The translations under genes and the position numbers were made by a program. Source: Phycisphaerae bacterium (lineage in GTDB: Bacteria; Planctomycetota; Phycisphaerae; Tepidisphaerales; Tepidisphaeraceae). From it: DNA of 64,000 bases. Of this stretch, positions 48,520-58,619 are shown piece by piece (position 1 is the stretch's first letter; each line of letters begins with the position of its first letter). The stretch lies in the NCBI GenBank assembly GCA_026004655.1, contig BPJO01000001.1, positions 186,001 through 250,000 on the forward strand. The letters run 5' to 3'. The notes below the pieces were generated by a model. It was not told the origin of the DNA. It did not search any database and was given only the letters and a program-made list of their open reading frames with translations.

Positions 48520-50367
48520 CCCTTAAACAAGCGTATTGCTCGCCCTGATTGCGGGAGGGGTGAATAAAAGCACTCGAAACGCCCGCGTTTTCGGGTAAGG
48601 AAGGGGTTCCTACACCAACCTTCTTTTACACACACGGAGGCGTTTCGAGTGAGCACCATTACAACCCGAAAGATCGCACGACGCAAACGACGCATCGAAA
48701 AACGACTCGGCTCCCGGCACGCCCGCATCGCCCGCGACGTGCCGATGCTGGCTGCCCGGAACGTTCACTACGACATCGCCGACCGCGCTTCGGCGGTCTG
48801 TCATGGCGAGATCGGCGCGATCCACTCGCTGGCGCGGCGGGTCGGGCTGATCCACGCCATCGCTGACGAGCTGCATCTGCTGAAGGTGCATCTGCCGTAT
48901 CACGAATCGGATCACGTTCTGAACATCGCCTACAACGTGCTCTGTGGCGGGGATTGTCTACAGGACCTGGAAACCCTCCGCAACGACGAAGCCTACCTCG
49001 ACGCGCTGGGTGCCGGGCGTATCCCCGACCCCACCACCGCCGGAGACTTCTGCCGACGCTTCGTCACCGACGAGCAACTGCTGACGCTGATGGACACGAT
49101 CAACCACGTCCGGGTCAACGTCTGGAAGCATCAGCCCGCGTCGTTCTTCGATTGCGCGATCCTCGATGCCGATGGCACGATCGCGTCGACCACCGGCGAA
49201 TGCAAGCAGGGCATGAGCATCAGTTACAACGGGCAGTGGGGATACCATCCGCTGCTGATCTCGCTGGCCAACACCAAAGAGCCGCTCTACCTGGTGAACC
49301 GCCCGGCGAATCGTCCCAGCCACGAGCAGGCGGATGCGTACCTGGACCGCGCGGTGGCGCTCTGCCGGCAGGCCGGGTTCAAGTCGATCCTGCTTCGCGG
49401 CGACACCGACTTCACTCAGACCTGGAAGCTGGACGCGTGGGACGACGCCGACGAGGTCACGTTCGTCTTCGGCTGCGACGCCGGGAGGCCCTTGATCGCG
49501 CGGGCCCAATCGCTCGATGACGCCGCGTGGAAACGGCTCGAACGCCCGCCGAGGTATGACCCCAAGACCGGGCCACGCGCCCGGCCCGACAACGTCAAAG
49601 AGCAGGTGGTGGTCCGGAAGAAGTACAAGAACCTCGTGCTGGAGTGGGAGGACGTGGCCGAGTTCGAATACCGGCCCGGCAGGTGCGATCGCGTCTATCG
49701 CCTGATCGCGTTGCGTAAGAAGATCAACATGATGGAAGGCGAACTCAAGCTTTTCGACGAGTACCGGTACTTCTTCTACATCACCAACGACCGGACGAGT
49801 TCGTGTGAACAGATCGTGTTCATCGCCAACGACCGCTGCGATCAGGAGGACCTGATCGCGCAACTGAAAGGGCAAGTGCGGGCGCTGGACAATCTTCACA
49901 GCAACTGGGCGTACATGGTGATGGCGAGCCTGGCCTGGACGCTCCAGGCGTGGTACGGCCTGATGCTGCCGGCACCAAAGGGGAGATGGCGTGAACGATA
50001 CGAACAGGAGCGAACTGAAATCGTGAAGATGGATTTCAAGCGGTTCGTGACGAACCTGGTCCGCCTGCCGTGCCAGATCATTCGCAGCGGTCATCGGCTG
50101 CTTTACCGGATGTTGAACTATAACCCCGGCAGCCACGCTGCTCCGTGGCGTGGCCGCGTGGCGAACACGGATGCGATGTTGACGAATCCGGTGTGATGTC
50201 GGGGTACGGACGCCCCGATCCGCGATGGCCTTGCGGCGGAGAAGCTTGATGACGCAGAACAACCCGAATCCTGCCCCCCGACGCCATCAGCGTCGCCGCC
50301 CCGACACGCCCTGAACACCACCGCACCAACTCTCAATCAAGACACCACGGCATACGCTTGTTTAAGG
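48520..50367 (+). mobile_element. IS1380-family insertion sequence, apparently complete
   Basis: Terminal inverted repeats CCTTAAACAAGCGTAT (48521-48536) and ATACGCTTGTTTAAGG (50352-50367) enclose one transposase gene. The 5-base target duplication ACTAG occurs at 48515-48519 and 50368-50372. Length is about 1848 bases. It lies between the tyrosine recombinase remnant and a decayed GbsR-like gene. Confidence 0.85.
48649..50196 (+). CDS. IS1380-family DDE transposase
   Basis: A 515-residue transposase with an intact frame. The GTG start has CGGAGG upstream. IS1380 features include ILDADGTIASTTGECKQGM (first Asp), LLRGDTDFTQ (second Asp) and CEQIVFIANDRCDQEDLIAQLKGQVRALDNLHSNW (the C-terminal Glu/LK region). 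The element has both ends and target duplications, so it may still move. Confidence 0.92.
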   Translation: MSTITTRKIARRKRRIEKRLGSRHARIARDVPMLAARNVHYDIADRASAVCHGEIGAIHSLARRVGLIHAIADELHLLKVHLPYHESDHVLNIAYNVLCGGDCLQDLETLRNDEAYLDALGAGRIPDPTTAGDFCRRFVTDEQLLTLMDTINHVRVNVWKHQPASFFDCAILDADGTIASTTGECKQGMSISYNGQWGYHPLLISLANTKEPLYLVNRPANRPSHEQADAYLDRAVALCRQAGFKSILLRGDTDFTQTWKLDAWDDADEVTFVFGCDAGRPLIARAQSLDDAAWKRLERPPRYDPKTGPRARPDNVKEQVVVRKKYKNLVLEWEDVAEFEYRPGRCDRVYRLIALRKKINMMEGELKLFDEYRYFFYITNDRTSSCEQIVFIANDRCDQEDLIAQLKGQVRALDNLHSNWAYMVMASLAWTLQAWYGLMLPAPKGRWRERYEQERTEIVKMDFKRFVTNLVRLPCQIIRSGHRLLYRMLNYNPGSHAAPWRGRVANTDAMLTNPV

Positions 50368-50409
50368 ACTAGGCTTCAACTACCGAGAGACGGATGTCCT
50401 GCATGGAAA

Positions 50410-50990
50410 AGCGTCAGACAACTCTGTCAAGCCTGAAACTCCTGCCAAAGAAAATTGATCCCTTTCGGACGGTGAGGCCCCTGAACTTCGCGATCCGATC
50501 TCCCATCTTGATGAGTCGAACAACCTGCGGTGTCGGGATCTTCCGCGTCTTCTCGCTCCATTGATTTATTAGCTAGAAAAAGCTCCGCATCGCGTCAGCG
50601 TTCCGCTTTGTACGCGTCCATACACGACGCTTCGTCGCTCAGCGCCCGCAGTACCCCCAGTGCGGATCAGCATCGCGCTTCTTTCGCTCGTCGACGATGT
50701 TACGGAACATTTCCCAGACGTCTTTCATCGAATCGAAATGATCCCGACGGTCGCCGATCACGTGCACCGACTTCACGATGCTCCAGCCAACCAGCTCCTT
50801 GAGGTGGTGCTGACATTCGACCACGCGACCGACAACGTCTGTGCGATCTCCTCCGCCTCCAGCGGTTCAGCGACAGATACAACAACGCGTGGATCTGCGC
50901 CACCGTGCGATTGATGCCCCAGCGGATGCCCATCTCTCTCAGTGGGGGCGAAGATCACGGAAGCCGATCTTAGCTTGAGTGCTTTCTTCA
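50410..50990 (-). pseudogene. GbsR/MarR-type regulator, frameshifted
   Basis: Minus-strand frames give MGIRWGINRTVAQIHALLYL, PLEAEEIAQTLSVAWSNVST (helix-turn-helix), KELVGWSIVKSVHVIGDRRD, HFDSMKDVWEMFRNIVDERK, and, after another shift, KIPTPQVVRLIKMGDRIAKF. The order matches GbsR-like winged-helix proteins. At least three frame changes are present. It may have been a regulator of the same mobile region. Confidence 0.65.
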
Positions 50991-51742
50991 GCGCCGTGTC
51001 GGATGCCTTGGTCGACCCTTCTAGACTCGTGATCCACTCCGCCGCCACTTCAGTTGGGTTGCCCGCGGGCCGCAAATTTTGCGCGTCGACGCTCAGCACA
51101 TTCATCGTCTGATCATCCGTCAGCAGATCGAGCTCATCAAAGCACCATCGCCTGCACCGATAGCCATCGTCCGGCGTTGGCAAGCAGTGACGGATCCAGC
51201 ACGAAAGACGACGCACAGACGCAGCTCATGGCCACTGCCCGGCCTGACGTGGAGTATGAGGTCAAACCGCCCGCCCGGGAATGCGACCCGGCCGAGCGTC
51301 TGCCCGTCGAATTGCCGGCACTCGGGGGTCTCGCCGCAGGCGACGATGGCCTTGCTGACGCCATCGTCCCCAGACCCGGGAACCCTGATGCACCCAAAGC
51401 CCGCCGACCGGTCCTAGGGGTCGCCCCTCGGCGGGGGGGAAACTTCCACGGCCCGTCGAGGGACATCATCGCGCGGCCCGGCCCGACCACGCGACCTTAA
51501 CGTTGCCCCAGTTTCAACTTGGTGGCCTGCGGCGACCCGTCCGTCCATGCGTGCGTTGATACCGCGATCGCGAGGAGGGCACGATGAGGCATCGCGGCCC
51601 CGCGCCAGACGGACGATGACTGAGAACGGCCCTTGATGGCTTATGGGCGGGCCTCCGTCGACTGGGGATGCTGTCTGTCAAGTCGCTACCAACGAACGTT
51701 GCGCCAGCAAAAGTGACGGGTCGCGCAATTTGTACTTGACAG
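50991..51742. other. Unrecognised gap between decayed regulator and exported protein
   Basis: Several ORFs on both strands cover this stretch, but none shows a recognisable domain. It ends in the promoter region of the beta-helix gene at 51992. Confidence 0.4.
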
Positions 51743-51754
51743 GTAATATGTATG
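51743..51754 (+). promoter_or_regulatory. LacI-type half-site upstream of the LEPR-type beta-helix gene
   Basis: GTAATATGTATG matches the palindrome half at the LacI gene (GTAATACGGATG) at 10 of 12 bases. The preceding CAG is also shared (CAGGTAATA). It is 238 bases upstream of the start codon. Confidence 0.4.
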
Positions 51755-51991
51755 TCCAACAGAATATTGCTTACTAACTGCCACGGAGACGGTTGGTGAG
51801 GCGGCTTACCGGTGGAAACGACGGAGGCGGAGATGTGGCGAGTTCGGACCTGAATTCGTTCAACAGCCCGCGCGGCAGATAGCGGCGTCTGCCGGGCATT
51901 CGACACAGTTTCGACCTTTCCCCGTCACGCGGCACGCTCGCCCTTGGCTCTCCGATCATGTTCTGTTTCATATAGAATAAGGAGTCCTCTC

Positions 51992-54112
51992 ATGTCTCTT
52001 GTCATACCCCGTTTTGCCTCGGATACTTGTTCGTCACGCGTCCCCACCTGCCGGCTGAGCCAGGTGTGGGTCGACGCGCTGGAATCGCGCACGCTGTTCG
52101 CCACCTGGACCGTCAACCCCGGCCAGAGCGTGCAGGCCGCCATCGATGCCGCGGTCGCCGGCGACGTCGTCCGCCTCGCCGCCGGAACACACAACCTCGC
52201 CGCCGCCGTCAATGTGAAGGTGGGCGTCACCGTTGAGGGCGTCGGCGTCTCCACCGTCGTTAAGAGCTCGTCGACCAACGACTACATCTTCAAGCTCAAC
52301 TCGTCGAGTCTCACCAACGGCAACCAGCAAATCCGCAACATGCGGCTCGACGGTAACGCTCGTGCGAACAAGTTCGCCATCCAGGCCAACTTTCGCCACA
52401 ACGTGAAGATCAGGGGCATCACCTTCGACAACTTCAGCGACACCACCGTCAACCTCCGCGGTGCCGGGTGGAACCAGGGCAAGGCGAATCGTGTCTCCGG
52501 TATCGAACTGGGCAATTGCACGTTCAACAACTGCGGGGTGAACAGCACCAGCGGGTTCAAGTCAGGCGTGGTGGTCATCGGCACCACTAACAACGCGTGG
52601 CTTTACAACCTCACCATCAACAGCTCGGGCCTGGGTACGCACGGCATCAAGTACGACTGGAACGCCGCCGGCAACGAAGGGTCGGGCGGGTGGAACTACG
52701 GGCTTAAGATCGAGCGGTGCAACATCACGACCGGTGCCGACTCTTTCAGCATCGAACTGTTCAACTCCTACGCCAACGGCACGACCGCCTGCGACTTCAA
52801 CAATAATACAGTCAACCGCTCGATCTCGTTCGGCGGGCAGAAGGACTTCGCCGCCACGTCCGATGGTATCCTTGACGCGCGTATCCACCACAACAACATT
52901 ACAGGCTACGCCAACCTTGCCATCGAGGTGCAGGGTGGCGACCTCGAGATCGACCACAACTACATCAAGAACCCTGGCACCTACGGCATCGCCATCTGGA
53001 ACGCTGGCGACGCCGGACCGCGCAAGAACTACTACATCCACGACAACGTCTTCGAGGGCGACTCCAACGCTGTCGGGTCGTACGAGGGAATCCGCGTCCA
53101 GGGCATCCGGGGCAACGGCTCGACCGGTGGCATGAACCTCAACATCTACAACAACACCTTCCACTTCATGGACAAGGCGATCATCCTCAAGACCTCCAGC
53201 ACCGATGAGTACGTGCGCAACGTCAACATCCGCAACAACATCTTCCTCAATCTCGGCCGAGGCGGCATCGAGTTCCTCCGCCAGAGTAGCGCCGGCACGA
53301 TCGATACCATCACCGCCACCAACAACCTTTCGTACCTCGGTGCCGATAAGATCGACTACGGCGACTTCGCCGCCGTCACCAACTACACCAAGAACACCAA
53401 CTACACAACCACCAATCCGCAGCTCGCCCAGTCCGGCGCCAAGCCCAACGCCTTCTACCGTCCGAGCGCGTCGACCAGCTTCGTCGTGGGCAAGGGCTCG
53501 AGCAGCGTCCCATCCCGCTCGACCAACAGCTTCAGTGGCACGCCTGATATCGGCGCGCTGGAGTGGGGCCTGGTCGACGACGTCGGCATCGCGCTAGCAG
53601 ACAACTTCGAGACGCAGTCGGTCGGGTCGGGCGGGGCGGGCTGGACCGTCAACAGCGGCACGTGGGCGGTCCACCAAGGCACGCTCTCTAAGACCTACCG
53701 CACCTCCGGCAGCGGCATCGCCACTAAGGGCAGCGCGGCCTGGAGCAACTACACTTTGTCCGCAGACGTCACGCCCGAGTCCAACTCCGGCGGCGCGGCA
53801 CTGCTGTTCCGCGTGCAGTCGGCAAACCGCTTTTACCAGCTCGAGCTGAAGAACAACGCCGGCACCAAGCAGCTTGCGATCTGGAAGAATAATAATGGCA
53901 GTTGGAGTCAGGTCGCGGCGTGGAACTATAACTGGTCGGCTGGCACCACCTACACGCTCAATATGGTCTGCTCCGGCAGCACGCTGACGGCGTCGGTGAA
54001 CGGCACGCAGGTCGGCACGGCGACCGACGGCACTTGGACGAGCGGCTATGTCGGCCTCCGCACCGATGGCATGGCCGCGCAGTTCGACAACCTTAGCGTC
54101 ATTCTCGCCTGA
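51992..54112 (+). CDS. Exported beta-helix protein with LEPR-type motif and C-terminal jellyroll domain
   Basis: A 706-residue protein. The ATG at 51992 has AAGGAG upstream; a longer in-frame start is rejected. WVDALESRTLFA at about residues 25-36 is the planctomycete LEPRxLL-like export motif. About 40-540 is a right-handed beta-helix with repeated turns such as IRGITFDNFSDTTVNL, ARIHHNNITGYANL and VNIRNNIFLNLGRGGIEF. The C-terminal 150 residues form a LamG/DUF1080-like jellyroll (WSNYTLSADVTPESNSGGAA). It probably binds or degrades polysaccharide at the surface. A terminator follows. Confidence 0.82.
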   Translation: MSLVIPRFASDTCSSRVPTCRLSQVWVDALESRTLFATWTVNPGQSVQAAIDAAVAGDVVRLAAGTHNLAAAVNVKVGVTVEGVGVSTVVKSSSTNDYIFKLNSSSLTNGNQQIRNMRLDGNARANKFAIQANFRHNVKIRGITFDNFSDTTVNLRGAGWNQGKANRVSGIELGNCTFNNCGVNSTSGFKSGVVVIGTTNNAWLYNLTINSSGLGTHGIKYDWNAAGNEGSGGWNYGLKIERCNITTGADSFSIELFNSYANGTTACDFNNNTVNRSISFGGQKDFAATSDGILDARIHHNNITGYANLAIEVQGGDLEIDHNYIKNPGTYGIAIWNAGDAGPRKNYYIHDNVFEGDSNAVGSYEGIRVQGIRGNGSTGGMNLNIYNNTFHFMDKAIILKTSSTDEYVRNVNIRNNIFLNLGRGGIEFLRQSSAGTIDTITATNNLSYLGADKIDYGDFAAVTNYTKNTNYTTTNPQLAQSGAKPNAFYRPSASTSFVVGKGSSSVPSRSTNSFSGTPDIGALEWGLVDDVGIALADNFETQSVGSGGAGWTVNSGTWAVHQGTLSKTYRTSGSGIATKGSAAWSNYTLSADVTPESNSGGAALLFRVQSANRFYQLELKNNAGTKQLAIWKNNNGSWSQVAAWNYNWSAGTTYTLNMVCSGSTLTASVNGTQVGTATDGTWTSGYVGLRTDGMAAQFDNLSVILA

Positions 54113-54230
54113 TCACGTAAGTGTGAGCGCTTTGCGTGGGGCGCGTAATCTCGCGTAGGGGCGACGCATGCATTGCCCCTACGCGAGGCTTTGACGCAAA
54201 ATCTTCGTTGTATCGCGTCGAGGCATCCAG

Positions 54231-54274
54231 GCCCGGACGATCCACGCAAGCGGATCGTCCGGGCATATTTTTTG
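54231..54274 (+). terminator. Strong terminator after the beta-helix gene
   Basis: GCCCGGACGATCC pairs with GGATCGTCCGGGC (13 bases) and is followed by ATATTTTTT. A second hairpin (CGCGTAGGGGC with GCCCCTACGCG, 54152-54185) precedes it. Confidence 0.8.
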
Positions 54275-54434
54275 CGGTTACAGTTGATCCTCCTTCCGCC
54301 TCTTCTCCCCACTTGGAGCGATACACCACCGACTCCGGGATCCCCACAGCCTCACACTGATCGCGGTCGTCGTACTACGCCTGTTTCGGGAGATACAGGT
54401 CCGAATCGAGCATCAAAGACCGCTGCATCACATA

Positions 54435-54743
54435 ATGGCCTCAGCTCATCAGTTTGCTAGCAGTAGATTTGATGCTTATCGCACAGTAGTGGTAACAGAC
54501 GAATGTCGCACGGTTACCCGCCCGGCGCAGGTAACGGAGCTGAAGAACGGGAAGCCGTATCTGATTGACTATGAAGCCGGCCACCGGGACACACTCGTTG
54601 TTCCCGAAGGTGCCAAAGTGTGTTGTGTGGCCGAGCCGCCTTCGGATGTCGGCATGCGGCATGGATACTTGCTCTGCTTGGCATGCCCGTTGAGGCATGT
54701 GTCGTATGGCATGACGAAACGGCATAACGCGGCAGACCGATGA
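54435..54743 (+). CDS. Small hypothetical protein
   Basis: A 102-residue ORF with a plausible globular middle (VTELKNGKPYLIDYEAGHRD, TLVVPEGAKVCCVAEPP). No homologous domain was recognised. It stands alone in decayed sequence and may not be real. Confidence 0.25.
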   Translation: MASAHQFASSRFDAYRTVVVTDECRTVTRPAQVTELKNGKPYLIDYEAGHRDTLVVPEGAKVCCVAEPPSDVGMRHGYLLCLACPLRHVSYGMTKRHNAADR

Positions 54744-55183
54744 GTTGCGCCGGGAAACCTGATCACACCCGCCAATCGGGAATAGGCCCCCTCTAACAAC
54801 GTCAGCGAGATTCTCAAAGCGTGGACAATTCCTTTACCGCCACAACCGGATACGCCTTCGTGCCTAGTAGTCTGTTGTGCCTCAAATGATCCGACGCTGC
54901 TGTCCATCCACGACGGGTGAACTTTTAAAACCGAATCTTTCTCGGGTTGGAGAACTACGACTACACGCAGGCGTTCAATACCCCACAAGTGCATCGTGTG
55001 GGGGATCGACCGATCCGTCAAAACAACCCCTTTCCCCAAGCGACACTTTCTCCACTGCGAAGCACACGCGCAGCCGATACGCAAATACACCCCCGGCGGT
55101 CGAGCTGTCTCGCCAGACCGGCCTTTTCGGCGAAGACGTGGCAATCATCGTCCCCATGACCAGCACAACCGAAGACGACCGCG
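54744..55183. other. Unrecognised gap
   Basis: No convincing gene. Frames overlapping on both strands lack domain character. It ends at the recombinase fragment C. Confidence 0.4.
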
Positions 55184-55310
55184 GCCAAGCGTCAGATCCT
55201 CGATATCGTGTTTTCGAACTTCGTGCTCGATGGCGTAAGTCTTTGCTAAGCAATGAGAAAGCCCTTCGCATTGCTCTGCGAAGGGCTTCTTGTTCCAAAC
55301 AGCGGAGAGG
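55184..55310 (+). pseudogene. Serine recombinase 3' fragment (copy C) with attachment core
   Basis: It repeats the last 127 bases of the recombinase tails next to the two tRNA-Ser genes (KRQILDIVFSNFVLDGVSLC in frame), including the hairpin AAGCCCTTCGCA. It ends in CAGCGGAGAGG, the last bases of the tRNA-Ser gene read from its 3' end. After this core the sequence is unrelated. It probably marks an internal attachment junction. Confidence 0.75.
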
Positions 55311-55827
55311 ACAGAACACCAGTCGAACCATTCCTCGCCGCCGCGGCGAGCATTTTTCTACCCGAAGTGGATTCTTAATTGCATTTCCAGACGACACTTA
55401 CATCTGATCCCGCTGCCCTTATCGGGCGGCCGACGGATTGAAGGGAACAGATGGGCTGAGAACAATTACTGGCTTGGGTGACAGGTCGGGTGGACGAGCA
55501 GTTGCGGCTGTGCGATCTCCGACCGGTGTCGCTACTTGATCCGCGACCGCGATATCAAGTTCACGTCCGGCTTCGACATGATCTTCAAGTCTGTCGGCAT
55601 CGAAGCCGTCAAACTCCCCGCGCGAAGTCCGAACCTGAACGCTTTTGCCGAACCATTCGTTTTGTCGATCAAGTCCGAATGCCTCGACCGGATGATCTTC
55701 TTCGGCTGGGGATCGGCACGGAATGCAGGTCCGGGTCGAGGGGTGATGTAGGCGTCTAAAACAGGTCCACCCCCTGTGGCCTTGGATTGGATGCCGATTC
55801 GGTTGAATCGGCGTTACCAAGGCGGGG

Positions 55828-57417
55828 ATGCTGGACATGGATGATTATCTGCAGATTCGTCTGCTTCACCGGGATGGGATTTCGGCCCGCCAGATCGCCA
55901 AGCGGCTGGGTCACGGGCGTGACACGATTCGCAAGGCGTTGTTGAACGCGTCGCCGCCGCCGTATACGCGGAAGTTTCCTCGGGAATGCCCGAAGCTGAC
56001 GTCGGCATGCCAGGGGGTGATCGATCAGATTCTCAAGGATGACGAGGCCGCACCACGAAAGCAGCGGCACACGGCGCGGCGGGTGTTCGACCGGCTGGTC
56101 GAGGAGCACGATTACACCGGCGGGTACGACCAGGTGCGTCGCTACATCACGGCGCATCGGTTGCGGGAACGGGAGACTCACCTGTTTCTCGATCACCCGC
56201 CGGGCGGTCGGCTCGAATGCGACTTTGGTCACATCCACGTCGACTTTCCGGACGGGCGTCGGCCGGTGCCGGTGCTGCTGTGTGTCTGGTCATTCAGCCA
56301 GTACTCGTTCGCGATCGCGTTGCCGGACGAGACGACGGCGTCGGTCCTGCACGGGTTGGTCCTGGCGTTCGAGTTCTTCGGCTGTGTCCCGCTGGAGGTG
56401 TGGTGGGACAATCCCAAGACGGTGGCGGTTCTGGTACTCAAGGGGCGTGACCGGCGACTCAACCCGCATTACGCGGCCCTGGCGAGCCACTACCGCTTCG
56501 CACCCTTGTTCTGCATGCCGGAGAAGGGGCAGGAGAAGAGCGACGTCGAGCGGACGGTCTTCGCCTTGCAACGTCGCTTCGCCACGCCGGTGCCGCAGGC
56601 GACGGACATGGACGCGTTGAACCGTCACTTGTTGATGTGCTGCCTCAAGGAGCGTCATCGGCGGGTGCGAGGGCGCGGCGACACGATCGGCGTGATGTTC
56701 GCCGCCGAGCGCGCCCATGCGACGGAAGTGCCCGCGCGGCCGTTCGATCCGTCGATTCAGCACGTGCGTCAGGCGGACAAGTACCAGACGGTGCTGTTTG
56801 ATCGTGTCCGCTACAGCGTTCCGCGTCAGATCGCGTTCCAGAGCGTGACGGTGAAGGCGTACCTGGACCAGATCGTGATCGTCCACAAAGGGCAGATCGT
56901 CGCGCGACAGCGGCGTGGCCGTGTATCGGGCGAGCAGGTGCTGGACCCGATTCATTACCTGAGCGTGCTGGGGCGCAAGCCGGTGTATCTGGACAAGTCC
57001 CGTCTCCTGACGGACTGGAAGTTGCCGCCGGTGTTCGCGCGACTGCGCGAGGTGTTTGATCAACGATATGGCCCCCGCACCGGCACGCGCCATTACATCC
57101 GTGTGCTGCAACTGCTGTCGACCCACCCTCAGGAAGTGGTCTGTCGTGCGATCGAGGCGTGCATCGACCGCTCGGCACTGACCGCCCAGATCATCGCCGA
57201 CAGACTCGAAGTCTCGCCGACGACGAGCCCGGCGGCCCGATTGATCCCGGAGTTCCCGAACGTTTATGTGCCGCCGCCGGACCTGCGGCGGTTCAACCAA
57301 CTGCTGGTCCGTCATTCATCGCAAGGAGAACCCAATGACCGAACTGCTACTGAAGCACAACCTCAAGGCACTGCGCCTGCCGACGATACTGTCGGAGTAC
57401 GTCAAGCTGTCGCGTGA
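55828..57417 (+). CDS. istA: IS21-family transposase IstA
   Basis: A 529-residue protein with an N-terminal helix-turn-helix (GISARQIAKRLGHGRDTIRKAL). The rve catalytic core has Asp in GGRLECDFGHIHVDF, Asp in VWWDNPKTV and Glu in KSDVERTVFALQ. The C-terminal part carries RVRYSVPRQIAFQSVTVKAY, typical of IstA. Its end overlaps the start region of istB. Confidence 0.92.
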   Translation: MLDMDDYLQIRLLHRDGISARQIAKRLGHGRDTIRKALLNASPPPYTRKFPRECPKLTSACQGVIDQILKDDEAAPRKQRHTARRVFDRLVEEHDYTGGYDQVRRYITAHRLRERETHLFLDHPPGGRLECDFGHIHVDFPDGRRPVPVLLCVWSFSQYSFAIALPDETTASVLHGLVLAFEFFGCVPLEVWWDNPKTVAVLVLKGRDRRLNPHYAALASHYRFAPLFCMPEKGQEKSDVERTVFALQRRFATPVPQATDMDALNRHLLMCCLKERHRRVRGRGDTIGVMFAAERAHATEVPARPFDPSIQHVRQADKYQTVLFDRVRYSVPRQIAFQSVTVKAYLDQIVIVHKGQIVARQRRGRVSGEQVLDPIHYLSVLGRKPVYLDKSRLLTDWKLPPVFARLREVFDQRYGPRTGTRHYIRVLQLLSTHPQEVVCRAIEACIDRSALTAQIIADRLEVSPTTSPAARLIPEFPNVYVPPPDLRRFNQLLVRHSSQGEPNDRTATEAQPQGTAPADDTVGVRQAVA

Positions 57418-58102
57418 GGCGGCGGAGACGAATCAGGGGTACGACGATTACCTGCTGAAGCTGACCGAACTGGAAGTGGCCCAGCGATCCGCCAACGCGC
57501 TGGCGGCACGCCTGAAGGCGGCGGCGTTCCCGGTACTGAAAGACCTGGAGACGTTCGACTTCACGCTCGTGCCGGGCGTGAACAAGCAGAAGGTTCTGGA
57601 ACTGTCGCGCGGCGAGTGGATCGATCAGCACAATAACGCGGCACTGATCGGCAACAGCGGCACCGGTAAGACCCACCTTGCGATCGCACTGGGCCAGGCC
57701 GCGTGCCGAGCGGGTCGGCGCGTGAAGTTCGCCACGGCTCAGGCGTTGGTGAACCAGCTCGAGGAAGCACAAAAGAACTACCGGCTGGAGCGGATGCTGG
57801 CGATGCTTGAGAAGATCGACCTGCTGATCGTGGACGAGCTGGGCTATATCAGCTTCAGCCGCTCGGGGGTGGAGCTGTTGTTCCAAGTCTTCGCCGACCG
57901 GTACGAACGCGGCAGCATCCTGATCACGAGCAACCTGCCGTTCGGCGAGTGGGGACAAATCTTCCAGGGCGAACGCATGACCGCGGCGCTGCTGGACCGG
58001 TTCACCCACCGCTGCACGATCTTCGAGATGAACGGCGAGAGCTACCGGTTCCGGGAATCCACGAAGCAGGCTCAGAAGGAGAAGAAAGCGACGACGAAGT
58101 AG
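57335..58102 (+). CDS. istB: IS21-family helper ATPase IstB
   Basis: A 255-residue AAA+ protein related to DnaC/DnaI, with Walker A LIGNSGTGKTHLA, Walker B LLIVDELGYISFSR and ILITSNLPFGEWGQIF. The ATG at 57335 has AAGGAG upstream and gives the standard N-terminus. It overlaps the 3' end of istA, as is usual in IS21. Confidence 0.92.
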   Translation: MTELLLKHNLKALRLPTILSEYVKLSREAAETNQGYDDYLLKLTELEVAQRSANALAARLKAAAFPVLKDLETFDFTLVPGVNKQKVLELSRGEWIDQHNNAALIGNSGTGKTHLAIALGQAACRAGRRVKFATAQALVNQLEEAQKNYRLERMLAMLEKIDLLIVDELGYISFSRSGVELLFQVFADRYERGSILITSNLPFGEWGQIFQGERMTAALLDRFTHRCTIFEMNGESYRFRESTKQAQKEKKATTK

Positions 58103-58619
58103 CGAACCTGACAACCGCGGTGCAATCTCTTCGTGATCGTTCACGAAGCTGGTAGAGTTGCCCGCCGATCGGGTGGCCTCAATTTAGACGCCGACCCGGA
58201 CCTGCATTCCATGCCGATCCCCATTCGGCGAAGCATCGCTGCGGCATGACATCGTCGAATACATCACGCACTACCACGAGGAACGACCGCACCAAGGACT
58301 TGGCAATGCGATTCCGTTTCCTATCGACGAACCCGACACACATCCGCGCGACGGGCCGGTTGCGTGTCGTGAACGGTTGGGAGGTTTGCTGGGTTCGTAC
58401 CACCGAAAAGAGGGTGCATGACCAGAAGATGAGTTTTTCTTCTGACGCTGCTGAGGTCCTACCATCACAGAAACGCTGCCTGAAAACTGAACTACTGAAA
58501 AATCACCGATCAGCTATAGTGCTATCACAAGTATCGCGAATGACCATATTGTTCGTCTGTACCAAAGCAGGGCACTCGAGTTTCTTTACACCACGGTCGG
58601 TTCCCTCCGCTCGTCGACA

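Larger units (their letters stand above)
55707..58223 (+). mobile_element. IS21-family insertion sequence, complete
   Basis: The ends are TGGGGATCGGCACGG and the inverted CCATGCCGATCCCCA, giving the TG...CA termini of IS21. The 6-base duplication TTCGGC is at 55701-55706 and 58224-58229. Length is 2517 bases, with two genes (transposase and helper ATPase). It interrupts an integrase-core transposase gene. Confidence 0.9.
55500..58421 (+). pseudogene. Integrase-core (IS3/IS481-type) transposase interrupted by IS21-like element
   Basis: The left part (to 55706) reads RYLIRDRDIKFTSGFDMIF, KSVGIEAVKLPARSPNLNAF and SIKSECLDRMIFFG. The right part (from 58224) continues exactly in frame as EASLRHDIVEYITHYHEERP and HQGLGNAIPFP, stopping at 58421. 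Together this is the C-terminal half of an rve-type transposase with the second Asp (RDRDIKF) and the Glu region. The IS21-like insertion explains the break. Its N-terminal half is missing. Confidence 0.78.

Noticed and set aside
48958-50262. 434-residue minus-strand ORF opposite the IS1380 transposase
   Set aside because: Antisense of a clear transposase with no recognisable motifs.
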